A stretch of DNA of 40,423 nt from an uncultured Porphyromonadaceae bacterium (GTDB lineage: Bacteria; Bacteroidota; Bacteroidia; Bacteroidales; Muribaculaceae). The notes under the pieces were generated by a model. It searched no databases. It was not told the origin of the DNA and saw nothing but the letters and a program-made list of their open reading frames with translations. The stretch covers positions 1 to 40,423 of the forward strand of contig CAMWRI010000004.1 of assembly GCA_947176585.1 (NCBI GenBank). The letters run 5' to 3'. A program made the translations under genes and the position numbers. Below, one piece after another: positions 7,508 through 16,470 of the stretch. Numbering within the stretch: the first letter of the stretch is position 1; each line of letters starts with the position of its first letter.

Positions 7508-8308
7508 ATGATTAAGAAAGAGACCATACTGAACCTGGCTGCCGCATTTGCCTTGGTGGCTACGGTTGCCTCCTGCGGTGGAAATAAGGAAGCTGAAGTG
7601 CTTCAGAAACAAGCTGCCCGCGTCAATGCGGAGCTCGCAGAGGAAGTGAAGGAAGCGCCCTCATTGCTGGCCGAGGCTTCGGCTGTGTATGCCGATTCTG
7701 CATTCAATGTCAATGTGGTGTTTGCCGACTCCGTGATGCATGTGAGCGACTATTCGCAGACTCTCGTGGAATATTTCCTGGCCGACGAAATAAAGAGTTC
7801 CGCCGGTAAGGACCTGGACGAACTGGTGAACTCTCTGGCGAAGACCAAAGAACCCATGCGTCTTACGCTCACCGATGTGTACGGCACCACCCGCAGCTAC
7901 GATCTGCCGGCTGCCACGCTGCGCACGCTGTTCAAGACCAAGCGCTCGCAGCTGCAACTGCCGGAGGTGCGTTCGGAGGTGCTTGCTATTTTCGCAGGCC
8001 GCAGCTTCGGCTTCGGAGTGGGTGCGGGAGTTCAGAAGGTGGATTTCGCGCTGTCCACCAGCTTTGCAACCTACACAGTGATCTACGACAGCCCCAAGGC
8101 CTACAGCGGCTTGAACGTGGCTAATGTGAAGGCCCGCTATCTCAAGTTGCTCAAGCCCATCTACAAGGCCTACGGCCCCATTGCGGATGAAATCGTGGAA
8201 ATGAACGAAAGCCTGGGTATCGACGGCTATCGCTTCGTGCTTACCACGCCTTCGGGCGATTCCGAGCTCAAGGCCACTCTGCCCTGGCGCGAGATTCTTA
8301 AAGATTAA
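7508..8308 (+). CDS. hypothetical lipoprotein
   Basis: 266 residues. The signal peptide has a lipobox (TVASCGG, Cys about 23), so the mature protein is lipid-anchored in the periplasm or outer membrane. A helical, Ala/Glu-rich stretch (about 30-60) is followed by an alpha/beta domain I do not recognise (for example MRLTLTDVYGTTRSYDLPAATLRTLF, read in parts). No catalytic motif or metal site is apparent. It has its own promoter box and lies 25 bases before pepT without another promoter, so the two may be cotranscribed. The reading is a convincing gene by length, signal peptide and codon use, but the function is unknown. Confidence 0.8.
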   Translation: MIKKETILNLAAAFALVATVASCGGNKEAEVLQKQAARVNAELAEEVKEAPSLLAEASAVYADSAFNVNVVFADSVMHVSDYSQTLVEYFLADEIKSSAGKDLDELVNSLAKTKEPMRLTLTDVYGTTRSYDLPAATLRTLFKTKRSQLQLPEVRSEVLAIFAGRSFGFGVGAGVQKVDFALSTSFATYTVIYDSPKAYSGLNVANVKARYLKLLKPIYKAYGPIADEIVEMNESLGIDGYRFVLTTPSGDSELKATLPWREILKD

Positions 8309-8333
8309 AAACATTTATCTTACATACTAAGCC

Positions 8334-9557
8334 ATGAATATAGTCGACAGATTTCTCGATTATGTGAAATTCGACACTCAGAGCGACGAGCTCACAAACC
8401 TCACGCCTTCCACTCCCGGGCAAATGAAATTTGCCAAGCACCTGCGGGATATTCTCGAGGAAATGGGACTGGATGATATCACTCTTGACGAGAACGGCTA
8501 CCTGATGGCCACTCTGCCCGGCAATATCACCGACCGCAAGGTGCCCACGATAGGATTTATTGCCCACCTCGACACGTCGCCCGATATGAGTGGCCACAAT
8601 GTGAAGCCCCGTATCGTGCACGACTACGAAGGCAATACCATAACTCTCAATGAGAAACTGGGTATCGTGCTTTCGCCCGACGAGTTCCCCGAATTGCTCA
8701 ACTATCGAGGTGAGGATCTCATCGTCACCGACGGCACAACCCTCCTTGGGGCCGACGATAAGGCAGGTATCGCCGAGATCGTGAGCGCAGTGGCATATCT
8801 CCAGCAGCATCCCGAGGTGAAGCACGGCGACATCCGTATTGCTTTCAATCCCGACGAAGAAATAGGGCAAGGTGCCCACAAGTTTGATGTGGAGCGCTTC
8901 GGTGCCGAATGGGCCTACACTATGGACGGCGGCGAGATAGGCGAGCTGGAATACGAAAACTTCAATGCCGCGGTGGCGAAGGTGACTTTCCGCGGTCGCA
9001 ACGTGCACCCCGGATATGCCAAGCACAAGATGATCAACTCGATGCGCATCGCCAATCAGTTCATCATAATGTTGCCGCGCTGGGAGACGCCCGAGCACAC
9101 CGAGGACTACGAGGGATTCTACCATCTCGTGGGAATGAACGGCTCGGTGGAGGAAACCGTGCTCACATACATAATACGCGACCACGACCGCGACCGCTTC
9201 GAGCGCCGCAAGAAGGAGCTTGAGCACCTCAGCCGCAAGATCAATAACGAGTTCCCCGGTTGCTGCTCCATCGATATCAAGGACCAGTACTACAACATGC
9301 GCGAGAAGATTGAGCCGCTGATGTATATCATCGAAATCGCCGAAGAGGCCATGCGCCGCTGCGACGTCACTCCCAAGGTGCAGCCCATCCGCGGTGGCAC
9401 CGATGGTGCGCAGCTCTCGTTCAAGGGACTGCCTTGCCCCAATATCTTTGCAGGCGGACTCAACTTCCACGGGCGATATGAATTCGTGCCCATCCGCTCC
9501 ATGGAGAAAGCTATGGAGGTGATCGTGGAGATTGCCCGCCTCGTGGGCGAACGCTGA
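8334..9557 (+). CDS. pepT: peptidase T (tripeptide aminopeptidase, M20B)
   Basis: 407 residues, the usual PepT length. Cuts the N-terminal residue from tripeptides in the cytoplasm using two zinc ions. The metal and catalytic motifs are in place: HLDTSPD (His ligand and Asp), GADDKAG (bridging Asp), NPDEEIGQG (general base Glu and ligand Glu), [10 protein letters not shown], and the C-terminal [19 protein letters not shown] segment with the last His in [10 protein letters not shown]. The start ([17 protein letters not shown]) matches the family. Its stop overlaps the miaA start by one base (TGATG), implying translational coupling. No oddities seen. Confidence 0.97.
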   Translation: MNIVDRFLDYVKFDTQSDELTNLTPSTPGQMKFAKHLRDILEEMGLDDITLDENGYLMATLPGNITDRKVPTIGFIAHLDTSPDMSGHNVKPRIVHDYEGNTITLNEKLGIVLSPDEFPELLNYRGEDLIVTDGTTLLGADDKAGIAEIVSAVAYLQQHPEVKHGDIRIAFNPDEEIGQGAHKFDVERFGAEWAYTMDGGEIGELEYENFNAAVAKVTFRGRNVHPGYAKHKMINSMRIANQFIIMLPRWETPEHTEDYEGFYHLVGMNGSVEETVLTYIIRDHDRDRFERRKKELEHLSRKINNEFPGCCSIDIKDQYYNMREKIEPLMYIIEIAEEAMRRCDVTPKVQPIRGGTDGAQLSFKGLPCPNIFAGGLNFHGRYEFVPIRSMEKAMEVIVEIARLVGER

Positions 9558-10471
9558 TGGCCCCCCGCCCGCTGCTGGTTGTGGTCACCGGTGCTACGGC
9601 ATCCGGCAAGACCGCATTGGCAATCGAAATCGCCCGAAGCCTCGGCACGGAAATCATCTCGGCCGATTCGCGGCAGATGTTCCGCGACATACCCGTGTGC
9701 ACCGCCGCGCCCACGGCCGATGAACTTGCGCAGGTGCCCCACCATCTTGTGGGGCATCTGCCTCTTGATGCCTGCTATAGCGCCGCTGCTTTTGAAGAAG
9801 AAGCCATGGCGCTTTTACCGGGAATTTTCGACCGCGGAGGAGGAGTTGCCGTGGTGTGTGGAGGCTCCATGATGTATGTCGATGCCCTCGTCCGCGGCAT
9901 AGACGAGATGCCTTCTATAAGCGCAGAAGTGCGCGAGCGGGTGCTCTCATTCTACCGCGAGCAGGGACTCGAAGCATTGCTCGCATGGCTCGAAATAATT
10001 GACCCCGAGATGTATCGCACCGTTGACCGCCTCAATCCCAAGCGAGTGATTCATGCAGTGGAAATCACTCTGCAGGCAGGCGTGCCCGCCTCGCAGCTGC
10101 GCACAGGACAAAAAAAGGCGCGGCCCTTCGACGTGCTCAAATTTGCCATCGACATGCCTCGCGATGTGCTCTTCGACCGCATAAACAGCCGCGTTGATGC
10201 TATGGTGCGGAACGGCCTTGAAGATGAAGCGCGCGGCGTTTATCCGCAGCGTCACCTCAATTCGCTCAATACGGTAGGACTAAAGGAAATGTTTGCCTAT
10301 TTCGACGGAACGATGGACCGCACCACGGCCATAGCCCGTATAGCCAAAAATACTCGGGTCTATGCCAAGAAGCAGCTCACGTGGCTGCGCCGCAGCGACG
10401 ATGTGCGCTACCTCGACTCAGCCGATGCCTTGTGGCAAGCTCTTGATATAATATCATTTAAACACAAATGA
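9557..10471 (+). CDS. miaA: tRNA dimethylallyltransferase
   Basis: 304 residues. Adds a dimethylallyl group to N6 of A37 in tRNAs that read codons starting with U, using DMAPP. The P-loop GATASGKTALA is near residue 11, followed by the family motif ISADSRQMFRDIPVCTAAPT. GGSMMYVDALVRGIDEMP corresponds to the 'GGTGLYi.all.G' motif with Ser-Met replacing Thr-Gly-Leu. NPKRVIHAVEIT and KNTRVYAKKQLTWLRR complete the set. The one-base overlap with pepT and the 1-base gap to the DUF2007 gene indicate one operon. The variant GGSMMY motif is seen directly; whether it is usual in this lineage I cannot tell. Confidence 0.96.
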   Translation: MAPRPLLVVVTGATASGKTALAIEIARSLGTEIISADSRQMFRDIPVCTAAPTADELAQVPHHLVGHLPLDACYSAAAFEEEAMALLPGIFDRGGGVAVVCGGSMMYVDALVRGIDEMPSISAEVRERVLSFYREQGLEALLAWLEIIDPEMYRTVDRLNPKRVIHAVEITLQAGVPASQLRTGQKKARPFDVLKFAIDMPRDVLFDRINSRVDAMVRNGLEDEARGVYPQRHLNSLNTVGLKEMFAYFDGTMDRTTAIARIAKNTRVYAKKQLTWLRRSDDVRYLDSADALWQALDIISFKHK

Positions 10472-10472
10472 A

Positions 10473-10691
10473 ATGAAAGATACCGACCTTGTTCTGTGTG
10501 CCCGCTTTACCGATGCCCCAACCGCCTCGATAGCGCAGGGCCTTCTCGAAAGCAATGATATCCCGGCAATTATCGACAATGAGATTATGGGCACGATCTT
10601 TCCTCCGGCCGGCGCTGTGCGACTGATGGTACGACGCACGGATCTTGTGCGTGCGCAGAACATCCTCGCCGAAGGGCATCTGACGGATTGA
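10473..10691 (+). CDS. DUF2007 family small protein
   Basis: 72 residues. The pattern VLCARFTDAPTASIAQGLLESNDIPAII (read in parts) followed by VRLMVRRTDLVRAQNIL is that of DUF2007, a small ferredoxin-like-fold domain often annotated as a putative signal-transducing protein; its function is unestablished. No signal peptide, so cytoplasmic. It starts one base after miaA and is the last gene of the pepT-miaA operon. No strong terminator is visible before the next promoter at about 10738. Confidence 0.85.
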   Translation: MKDTDLVLCARFTDAPTASIAQGLLESNDIPAIIDNEIMGTIFPPAGAVRLMVRRTDLVRAQNILAEGHLTD

Positions 10692-10737
10692 ATCGTACTC
10701 CGTGTATTTCATTAGTGGTAAATATTCGGCATAAATG

Positions 10738-10768
10738 TTGTTTTAACGACAAATTTACCATATATTTG
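10738..10768 (+). promoter_or_regulatory. promoter (-33 TTG, -7 TATATTTG)
   Basis: TTG at 10738-10740 and TATATTTG at 10761-10768 with a 20-base spacer: a well-formed Bacteroidota promoter, 31 bases before the ATG at 10800. Confidence 0.75.
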
Positions 10769-10799
10769 CGTTGTTAATGTTAATTATACACCTGTAGAT

Positions 10800-11147
10800 A
10801 TGAGAAAGATGATTTTGTCTATTGCGCTTGGCCTATTTGCGGCTTGCGCCTATGCTCAGGAATCCGGACTCCCCGCAGTCGCCGAGTGCGATTCCATTAA
10901 CGTTCCTGTATTTCTCGTGGACGGAGTGGAGGCTCAGAATATAGATGACTTACGCACCGAAGATATCGTGAGTATGGAGGTGGTCAAGGATCCTGCAATT
11001 ACCAGAATCTTCAAGCCGCGTCTCGGTGGCGTGGTTTTGATCACTACCAAATCCAAGCCATTGCTCACACCTCTGCTGAAGATTCACGAAGAACAGCAGA
11101 AGCAGCAGAAGGAACAGCGTATAGACGGACAGCTAATGATTCGCTAA
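10800..11147 (+). CDS. small exported protein with a stand-alone TonB-receptor plug-like motif
   Basis: 115 residues with a signal peptide (about 1-20, ending CAYAQ). Residues about 36-85 read VPVFLVDGVEA...LRTEDIVSMEVVKDPA...LGGVVLITTKSK, which closely follows the plug-domain signature of SusC/RagA receptors ('PL.vVDGv....l..l.p.dI.sieVLKDasAtaiYGsrgaNGViliTTK'). However, there is no beta-barrel, no carboxypeptidase-like domain and no TonB box. The C-terminus is a charged Gln/Glu/Lys-rich tail. It has its own strong promoter. It could be a small periplasmic protein that uses the plug fold on its own, for instance to interact with the TonB system, or a remnant of a receptor. The clean signal peptide and promoter favour a functional gene. 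Confidence 0.75.
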   Translation: MRKMILSIALGLFAACAYAQESGLPAVAECDSINVPVFLVDGVEAQNIDDLRTEDIVSMEVVKDPAITRIFKPRLGGVVLITTKSKPLLTPLLKIHEEQQKQQKEQRIDGQLMIR

Positions 11148-11174
11148 CGGCCGGCCGCTAAGATGAATCGCATG

Positions 11175-11858
11175 CTATTTCGGCTGCTTATTTTTGAAAA
11201 CTCTGCTGCTGAAATAATGATTGATATAGTCGTGAAAGCCGGCCGGATCTTTCGGGCATTGGCATTTGATGAATCTGTCGCGATCAATTCTCTTGTCGAA
11301 TTTCACCATTCTTCCGGGCACTAAGAAAAACTCGTCGGGGCACGCCGGCGTGCCTCCCACTCCGAGTGCTATGAACAGTTCCAGCTTTCCGTCTTTGGCA
11401 GCATTGTGGTAGCGGATGTATTGACCGGATAGATCCACTCCATCCTCACCCCACGAAGAGCGGTATTTGCACTCGATCAGATACTCTACTTCCCTATCGT
11501 CAAGCCTGTGGCGAAGATGCAAGTCCGGCAAAAGATTTTCGAGCGCATATGTGCTTCCGGAAATCTTATCGCCACGCCATGCAAGCAATTTGAAGCGTCT
11601 TTTGTCGGAGCACAGTGATACAACGAATTCTTCAAATTTCCTGCCTTTAAGTTCCTGCGCATTCACGGCTTCTACCTCCGGCAGATCTATATTTTTAGCT
11701 ATGGCGTAAGTCATGCGATACATATAAGCCGGGTCAAGATTGAAGTGGCTGGCAAATTCTTTGAGAATTTTCCGTTCGGAAGCCGTCACCACGCCATCTG
11801 TCGCAGCCATCGCCGCGAGCCATCGCGCAGCATCATATATGCTTATTGAATTTGTCAT
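11175..11858 (-). CDS. TerB-like domain fused to a PD-(D/E)XK nuclease-like domain
   Basis: 227 residues, cytoplasmic. Residues about 8-55 (AARWLAAMAATDGVVTASERK..) resemble the helical TerB domain, with the conserved Asp-Gly and Glu spaced 'aDG.vt..E...l'. Residues about 70-185 look like a restriction-endonuclease fold: FEEF (Glu76/77), a central PD (111-112), then a strand IECKY with E129-x-K131, i.e. the E...PD...ExK arrangement of PD-(D/E)XK enzymes. The fold is a motif-based guess and could also be a catalytically inactive relative. It is convergent with the gene to its left and has a promoter box at 11875-11882. Possible roles in DNA repair or defence are inference only. Confidence 0.7.
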   Translation of the reverse strand: MTNSISIYDAARWLAAMAATDGVVTASERKILKEFASHFNLDPAYMYRMTYAIAKNIDLPEVEAVNAQELKGRKFEEFVVSLCSDKRRFKLLAWRGDKISGSTYALENLLPDLHLRHRLDDREVEYLIECKYRSSWGEDGVDLSGQYIRYHNAAKDGKLELFIALGVGGTPACPDEFFLVPGRMVKFDKRIDRDRFIKCQCPKDPAGFHDYINHYFSSRVFKNKQPK

Positions 11859-11874
11859 AACGCCTTATCTGACG

Positions 11875-11882
11875 CAAAAATA
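11875..11882 (-). promoter_or_regulatory. -7 promoter box for the TerB-like/nuclease gene
   Basis: The + strand reads CAAAAATA, i.e. TATTTTTG on the minus strand, fitting TAnnTTTG. It lies 16 bases upstream of the ATG at 11858. Confidence 0.5.
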
Positions 11883-11957
11883 ATCATTTTTTCTTTTTAT
11901 CTCATTATAAACGCCACTTTCTACCACATTTTTATAAAGATGCATAAAGTAAGCAAA

Positions 11958-11987
11958 CTCGGCTGTGGCGGAGGGGCCACAGCCGAG
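11958..11987 (-). terminator. intrinsic terminator of the RND efflux operon
   Basis: Perfect 12-bp inverted repeat CTCGGCTGTGGC / GCCACAGCCGAG around a 6-base loop, located 24 bases beyond the stop of the last operon gene. In the minus direction it is followed by a T-rich stretch (GTTTGCTTACTTT), as expected for a Rho-independent terminator. Confidence 0.8.
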
Positions 11988-12011
11988 CTTATTGTGCATG
12001 GAATTGTGGAA

Positions 12012-12305
12012 TCAGATGGATTGCTCAACGTTCCATACGAATGCGCGGAGGCCCAGCTTGGGGCGCTCGTCGTTCAGAGCCTTCAGGCGGGCGAGCAGGG
12101 GGGCCACGCGCTCGTCGGGCACCACGGTCATGATTGCTGATGCCATGGAGGGCCATGCGTGGGAGCCGTAGTGTGGCTCGCCATCCACGCTTCCGCGTCC
12201 CTCTACCGTTTCCCACGACGTGAATCCGCGGCAGTTGTTGCGGTCGAGAATATCGATGATGCGCTCGCGATGAGCCTGGTCGAATGCTATGAATATTGAT
12301 TTCAT
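12012..12305 (-). CDS. small PII-like protein associated with the RND pump
   Basis: 97 residues, no signal peptide. It starts MKSIFIAFDQAHRERIIDILDRN and continues with a Gly-rich loop region (VEGRGSVDGEPHYGSHAW in parts) and a second strand-helix unit (AIMTVVPDERVAPLLARLKALN). The beta-alpha-beta repeat with a flexible loop after the first helix suggests a PII/ferredoxin-like regulatory fold; small proteins of this kind are found beside efflux systems in Bacteroidota. Its ATG overlaps the RND pump stop (ATGA), so it is translated with the pump and may sense a ligand or regulate the complex; that is inference. It is the last gene before the terminator. Confidence 0.7.
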   Translation of the reverse strand: MKSIFIAFDQAHRERIIDILDRNNCRGFTSWETVEGRGSVDGEPHYGSHAWPSMASAIMTVVPDERVAPLLARLKALNDERPKLGLRAFVWNVEQSI

Positions 12306-15300
12306 TTCGATACGGTTTTACGGAATTTCTTGCGCTGGTTGCGGATACCGTTGTAGGCAAAGACGCAATAAAGCATCGGCACAAATAGCAGAGTGAGGAT
12401 GGTAGAGAATGTGAGACCGCCTATCACGGCTGTGCCCATGGGACGCCACATCTCGGCACCCTGACCGCTACCCACTGCCATCGGCACCATACCCAGAATG
12501 GTAGTGAGAGTGGTCATGACCACGGGACGCAGGCGCGACTCGCCGCCTAGAATCACGGCACGGCGTATGCTCATGCCACGCTCGCGGTTGAGGGTGATGT
12601 AGTCGATAAGCACGATACCGTTTTTCACCACGATACCTATAAGCATGATCGCGCCGATCATACTCATCACATTGAGCGTGTGGCCCGTGAGCCACAGGAT
12701 GATGAACACGCCTGAGAAGGCAAACATCAGCGAGGTCATGATAATGGCCGGATAGGTGTAGCTCTCAAATTGCGCGGCCATCACGATATATACGAGGATC
12801 ACGATGAGCACCGCCAGAGTGAGCAGGTCGCGGAAGGAATCCTGCTGGTCCTCGTAGCTGCCGCTCAGCTGTATCGACACACCCTGGGGAATCTCCATCT
12901 TGTCGATCTCCACCTGCGAGGCCTCCACAACATCGCTCATGGGCACATCCTGCACGGTGGTCTTGACGGTGACGATGCGCTCGCGGTCTTTGCGCTCGAT
13001 GGTGGGAGGTGTGAAACGTTCCACCACCGTGCCCACATCGCTCAGGCGCACGCCCTTGCCGGCGGAGTTGTAGATGAGAATATTTTCGATGTCGTCGATC
13101 GACGTGCGGTGGGCCGGGTCATACATCACCTTGATGTCGTATTCCTCACCGTCCTCGCGGAAGCGCGAAGCCGTGGAGCCGTTGATGCGGTTACGCAGAT
13201 ATGTGGCGGCTGTCTGGAGATTGAGGCCGTAGATGGCCAGTTTCTCGCGGTCGAAGTCAACCTGATACTCCGGCTGGTAGTCCGAGCGCGAAATGTACAC
13301 GTCGGCTGTGCCGGGAATACCTTCCAGAATGCTTTTGAGCTGACGTGCCACCGAGTCGGTGTGCTCGAAGTTGTAGCCGTATATCTCGTAGTCGATGGTA
13401 GCCTGGCCTGCCATGCCGGCACCGCCGCCCACCTGCACCTGAGCCTTTTTGAACTGGGGATAATGCTTGAGGTCTTCACGCATCGATGCGGCAATTTCGG
13501 TGATACCGCGGTCGCGCTCGCCGGGGTCGGTGAGGCGGATGTTCATCGACACGATGTGCGGGCCGTTGTCGCGCAGCGAAGCAAATGTGTTGTCGCTGTC
13601 GGCCGAGCCGGTGGTATAGTTGATTACCTTGATTTCAGGATATTTCTCCTGCCATTCTTTCACAAGCTGTGCGGTGATGTCCTGCGACATTTCCACTCGC
13701 GCACCGATGGGAAGCTCCAGCGACACGCTCAGGCGGCCGTCGTCGGCGGTGGGGAAGAACTCGGTGCCCACGAATTTGAGCAGCCCGAGCGAACCCGCGA
13801 AGATCGCCACGCACACAATCGCTGTGATGAGCTTGTGGCTCACGATCCATCCCAGCAGTTTGCCATAGCCGCGGTCGAATGCGTCGAGGCCGCGGTTGAT
13901 GGGGGTGAAAAGCAGGTTGTAGAGCTTGCCGTGGCTCTGGTTGCGTCGCAGCAGCAGGCTGCACAGCATGGGAGTGAGCGACAGGGCGCACACGGTGGAG
14001 ATAATCATCATGATGGTGACCATCCATCCAAGCTGGCGGAAAAGCACACCGGTCATACCGGTCACGAGGGTGAGGGGGAAGAACACCGCGATAAGCGTGA
14101 GTGTTGATGCCACCACGCTTATGGCCACCTCGTTGGTGCCGTGCACGGCTGCCTGTTTCGGGTCGGAACCGCGCTCGATGTGAGTGGTGACATTTTCAAG
14201 CACCACGATGGCATCGTCCACCACCATACCGATTGATATTGACAGGGCCGATAGCGAAACGATATTCAGCGAGTTGCCTGTGACGGCCAGGTATATGAAA
14301 GATGCTATGAGCGAGATAGGGATGGTGATGGTGATGATGAGGGTGGCGCGCCAGCGTCCCAGGAAGAAGAACACCACGATCACTACGAACAGCAGGGCGT
14401 AGAGCACCGTCTCCACAAGGGTAGCGATAGTGTGGCGGATGTTGTCGGAGGTATCCACGATGATGCCCAGCTTCACGTCGGTGGGGAGGCGTTTCTGAAT
14501 CGAGGGAAGCATGGCCAGCACCTTGTTGGAAATTTCCACGGAGTTGGCACCGCTCTGCTTCTGGATGATAATCATGGCTCCTTTCTCGCCGTCGTTGTAG
14601 GTCTGTTGCGCGCGCTCTTCCAGTGAGTCGTCGATGCGGGCCACGTCCTTGAGGTAAATGTTGCGGCCTCCCACGGAGCCCACAACGATGTCGGCCATCT
14701 GATCCGACGAGGTGAACTCGCCCTGCACGCGCAGCGAATACGTTTCTGAACCGATGTCGAACGAGCCGCCCGGAATATTGCGGTTCTCTGCGCCCACTAC
14801 TGCGGCTATCTGCTCGATGGAGAGGCCATAGGCTTCGAGGCGGGCGGGATCGGTATAAATATGAATCTCACGCTTGGGCGCGCCGGAGATACTCACGGAA
14901 CCCACGCCATTGATGCGGGCAAGGGGATTGGCCACAGCATCGTCGAGAATCTTATACAGACCCGGCATGCTCTCGGTGGCCTGCACCGACAGGAGCACGA
15001 TGGGAATCATGTCGGAGGAGAACTTGAAGATGGTGGGGCTCTCCACATCATCGGGAAGCGCCGACGATACGAGGTCGAGCTTGTCGCGCACATCGTTGGT
15101 GAGCACGTCGATGTCCTTGCCGTACTCGAATTCGAGAGTGATCACCGATATGCCCTCGCGGCTCTTGGATGTGATGTGCTTGAGGTCGTTGACGGAGTTG
15201 AGCACGTTCTCGAGTGGACGTGTCACGTTCTGCTCTATATCCTGGGCGCTTGCACCCTGATAGGATGTCATGACCATCAGAGTGTTGGTCTCGACGTCCG

Positions 15301-15412
15301 GATACAGGTCGATTGGAAGAGTATTGAGGGAGAAGAGACCCAGAATTACCACCGCCACAAAGCACAGGGTGGTCATGATGGGGCGCTTCACCGCGCTGCC
15401 GTATAAACTCAT
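12302..15412 (-). CDS. RND efflux pump inner-membrane transporter (AcrB/MexB superfamily)
   Basis: 1036 residues, full length for an RND transporter. It exports substrates from the inner membrane and periplasm through a tripartite channel, driven by the proton gradient. Visible features: N-terminal membrane helix then periplasmic porter domain starting LPIDLYPDVETNTLMV; FDIGSETYSLRVQGEF; TM4 region SALSISIGMVVDDAIVVLEN (with the conserved proton-relay DD pair in VVDDAIV); second half starting at about residue 525; ESYTYPAIIMTSLMFAFSGVF and MLIGIVVKNGIVLIDY near TM10-11. The sequence most resembles drug-type (HAE1-like) rather than heavy-metal pumps, but the substrate cannot be read. It lies 21 bases after the adaptor gene and overlaps the PII-like gene by 4 bases. 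Confidence 0.95.
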   Translation of the reverse strand: MSLYGSAVKRPIMTTLCFVAVVILGLFSLNTLPIDLYPDVETNTLMVMTSYQGASAQDIEQNVTRPLENVLNSVNDLKHITSKSREGISVITLEFEYGKDIDVLTNDVRDKLDLVSSALPDDVESPTIFKFSSDMIPIVLLSVQATESMPGLYKILDDAVANPLARINGVGSVSISGAPKREIHIYTDPARLEAYGLSIEQIAAVVGAENRNIPGGSFDIGSETYSLRVQGEFTSSDQMADIVVGSVGGRNIYLKDVARIDDSLEERAQQTYNDGEKGAMIIIQKQSGANSVEISNKVLAMLPSIQKRLPTDVKLGIIVDTSDNIRHTIATLVETVLYALLFVVIVVFFFLGRWRATLIITITIPISLIASFIYLAVTGNSLNIVSLSALSISIGMVVDDAIVVLENVTTHIERGSDPKQAAVHGTNEVAISVVASTLTLIAVFFPLTLVTGMTGVLFRQLGWMVTIMMIISTVCALSLTPMLCSLLLRRNQSHGKLYNLLFTPINRGLDAFDRGYGKLLGWIVSHKLITAIVCVAIFAGSLGLLKFVGTEFFPTADDGRLSVSLELPIGARVEMSQDITAQLVKEWQEKYPEIKVINYTTGSADSDNTFASLRDNGPHIVSMNIRLTDPGERDRGITEIAASMREDLKHYPQFKKAQVQVGGGAGMAGQATIDYEIYGYNFEHTDSVARQLKSILEGIPGTADVYISRSDYQPEYQVDFDREKLAIYGLNLQTAATYLRNRINGSTASRFREDGEEYDIKVMYDPAHRTSIDDIENILIYNSAGKGVRLSDVGTVVERFTPPTIERKDRERIVTVKTTVQDVPMSDVVEASQVEIDKMEIPQGVSIQLSGSYEDQQDSFRDLLTLAVLIVILVYIVMAAQFESYTYPAIIMTSLMFAFSGVFIILWLTGHTLNVMSMIGAIMLIGIVVKNGIVLIDYITLNRERGMSIRRAVILGGESRLRPVVMTTLTTILGMVPMAVGSGQGAEMWRPMGTAVIGGLTFSTILTLLFVPMLYCVFAYNGIRNQRKKFRKTVSK

Positions 15413-15433
15413 GTTGAAATGGGGTAGAGGGGT

Positions 15434-16462
15434 TTACTTGGAGTTGATAACTTCAACGGCCACACCGTCGGCGAGGCGCGTCTGGCCTGAAATCACCACG
15501 GTATCGCCGGCTTCCACACCGCTGATGAGCTCATAGGTGTCGCCCAGACGACGGCCCAGTTCCACACGGTTGTAGCTGACGTGGCCATTGCGGAGCACAT
15601 ACACGTAGCGGTTGCCGCTGCCGGTTTGTTTCACCACTGCCATATCGGGCACCACCACGCGGTTGATGGCGCCGTGGTCTATCTCCACGCGGGCAAACAT
15701 GCCGGGCTTCAGGCGTTCGCCGGGATTCTTGATCTGAATTTCAGCCTCAAACGTACGGGTGGCCGGGTCTACCGAGGGATAAACGCGCGACACGGTGCCG
15801 GTGAATGTCTCGTCGGGCAGTGCATCGAAAGTGATATTCACGCTTTTTCCTCGCTCGATCTTTGTTATGTCGGCTTCGGTGGCATTGATTATGATCTTAA
15901 CCACAGGCGAGAGCTGGCCAACCGTGAGCACGGGTAGGCTTCCGGTCATGTCGCCCGGGTCGTAATTACGTGCGGTCACAACACCGTCGACGGGCGAAAC
16001 GAGCACCGTATTCTCGCTCAAATTCTTATACTGCGTGCGTGCTGCGTCGAGCTGAGCCTTGAGCTGGTCCACGGCCTGTTGCGTGCCTGCGCCAATCTCC
16101 AGCAGGGTGCTGGCGCGGTTGTATTCGCGCTCTATCTGGTCGAGGTTGATTTTGATCTGTTCAAGCGAAGCTCGGTCGAGCGTAACGAGGGTTTGTCCGC
16201 GGCGCACGCGGTCGCCCACTTCTACCGCGATGGTCTTGATACGGTTAGGCTGCGCGGGCGAGATGTTGTTCACATTGTAGGCCTCCACATTGGCGGTATA
16301 TTCCTTTTGCTGCGGAACATCGCGAGTCTCTGCCATGCCTGTTTCCACGCGGGGAAGTTCTTCTTTGGCATCGGCAGCATCGGTGGTTTCGGTCTTGCTG
16401 CAGGCACTCAGCAGCCCGATGGAAGCCGCGAGAATGCAATAATGGATGAAGTGACGGTACAT
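15434..16462 (-). CDS. RND periplasmic adaptor (membrane fusion protein)
   Basis: 342 residues. The signal peptide ends in a lipobox (LLSACSK, Cys about 21), so it is lipid-anchored on the periplasmic face. The order is typical of the HlyD/AcrA family: lipoyl/barrel-sandwich half (IKTIAVEVGDRVRRGQTLVTLD), an alpha-helical hairpin (about 105-145, SLEQIKINLDQIEREYNRAS..), the second lipoyl half (VLVSPVDGVVTARNYDPGD), a beta-barrel (GKSVNITFDALPDETFTGTV), and a membrane-proximal domain (VVVPDMAVVKQTGSGNRYVYVL). It bridges the pump and the outer-membrane channel. Eight bases separate it from the upstream TolC-like gene. Confidence 0.94.
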   Translation of the reverse strand: MYRHFIHYCILAASIGLLSACSKTETTDAADAKEELPRVETGMAETRDVPQQKEYTANVEAYNVNNISPAQPNRIKTIAVEVGDRVRRGQTLVTLDRASLEQIKINLDQIEREYNRASTLLEIGAGTQQAVDQLKAQLDAARTQYKNLSENTVLVSPVDGVVTARNYDPGDMTGSLPVLTVGQLSPVVKIIINATEADITKIERGKSVNITFDALPDETFTGTVSRVYPSVDPATRTFEAEIQIKNPGERLKPGMFARVEIDHGAINRVVVPDMAVVKQTGSGNRYVYVLRNGHVSYNRVELGRRLGDTYELISGVEAGDTVVISGQTRLADGVAVEVINSK

Positions 16463-16470
16463 TGTTATCG

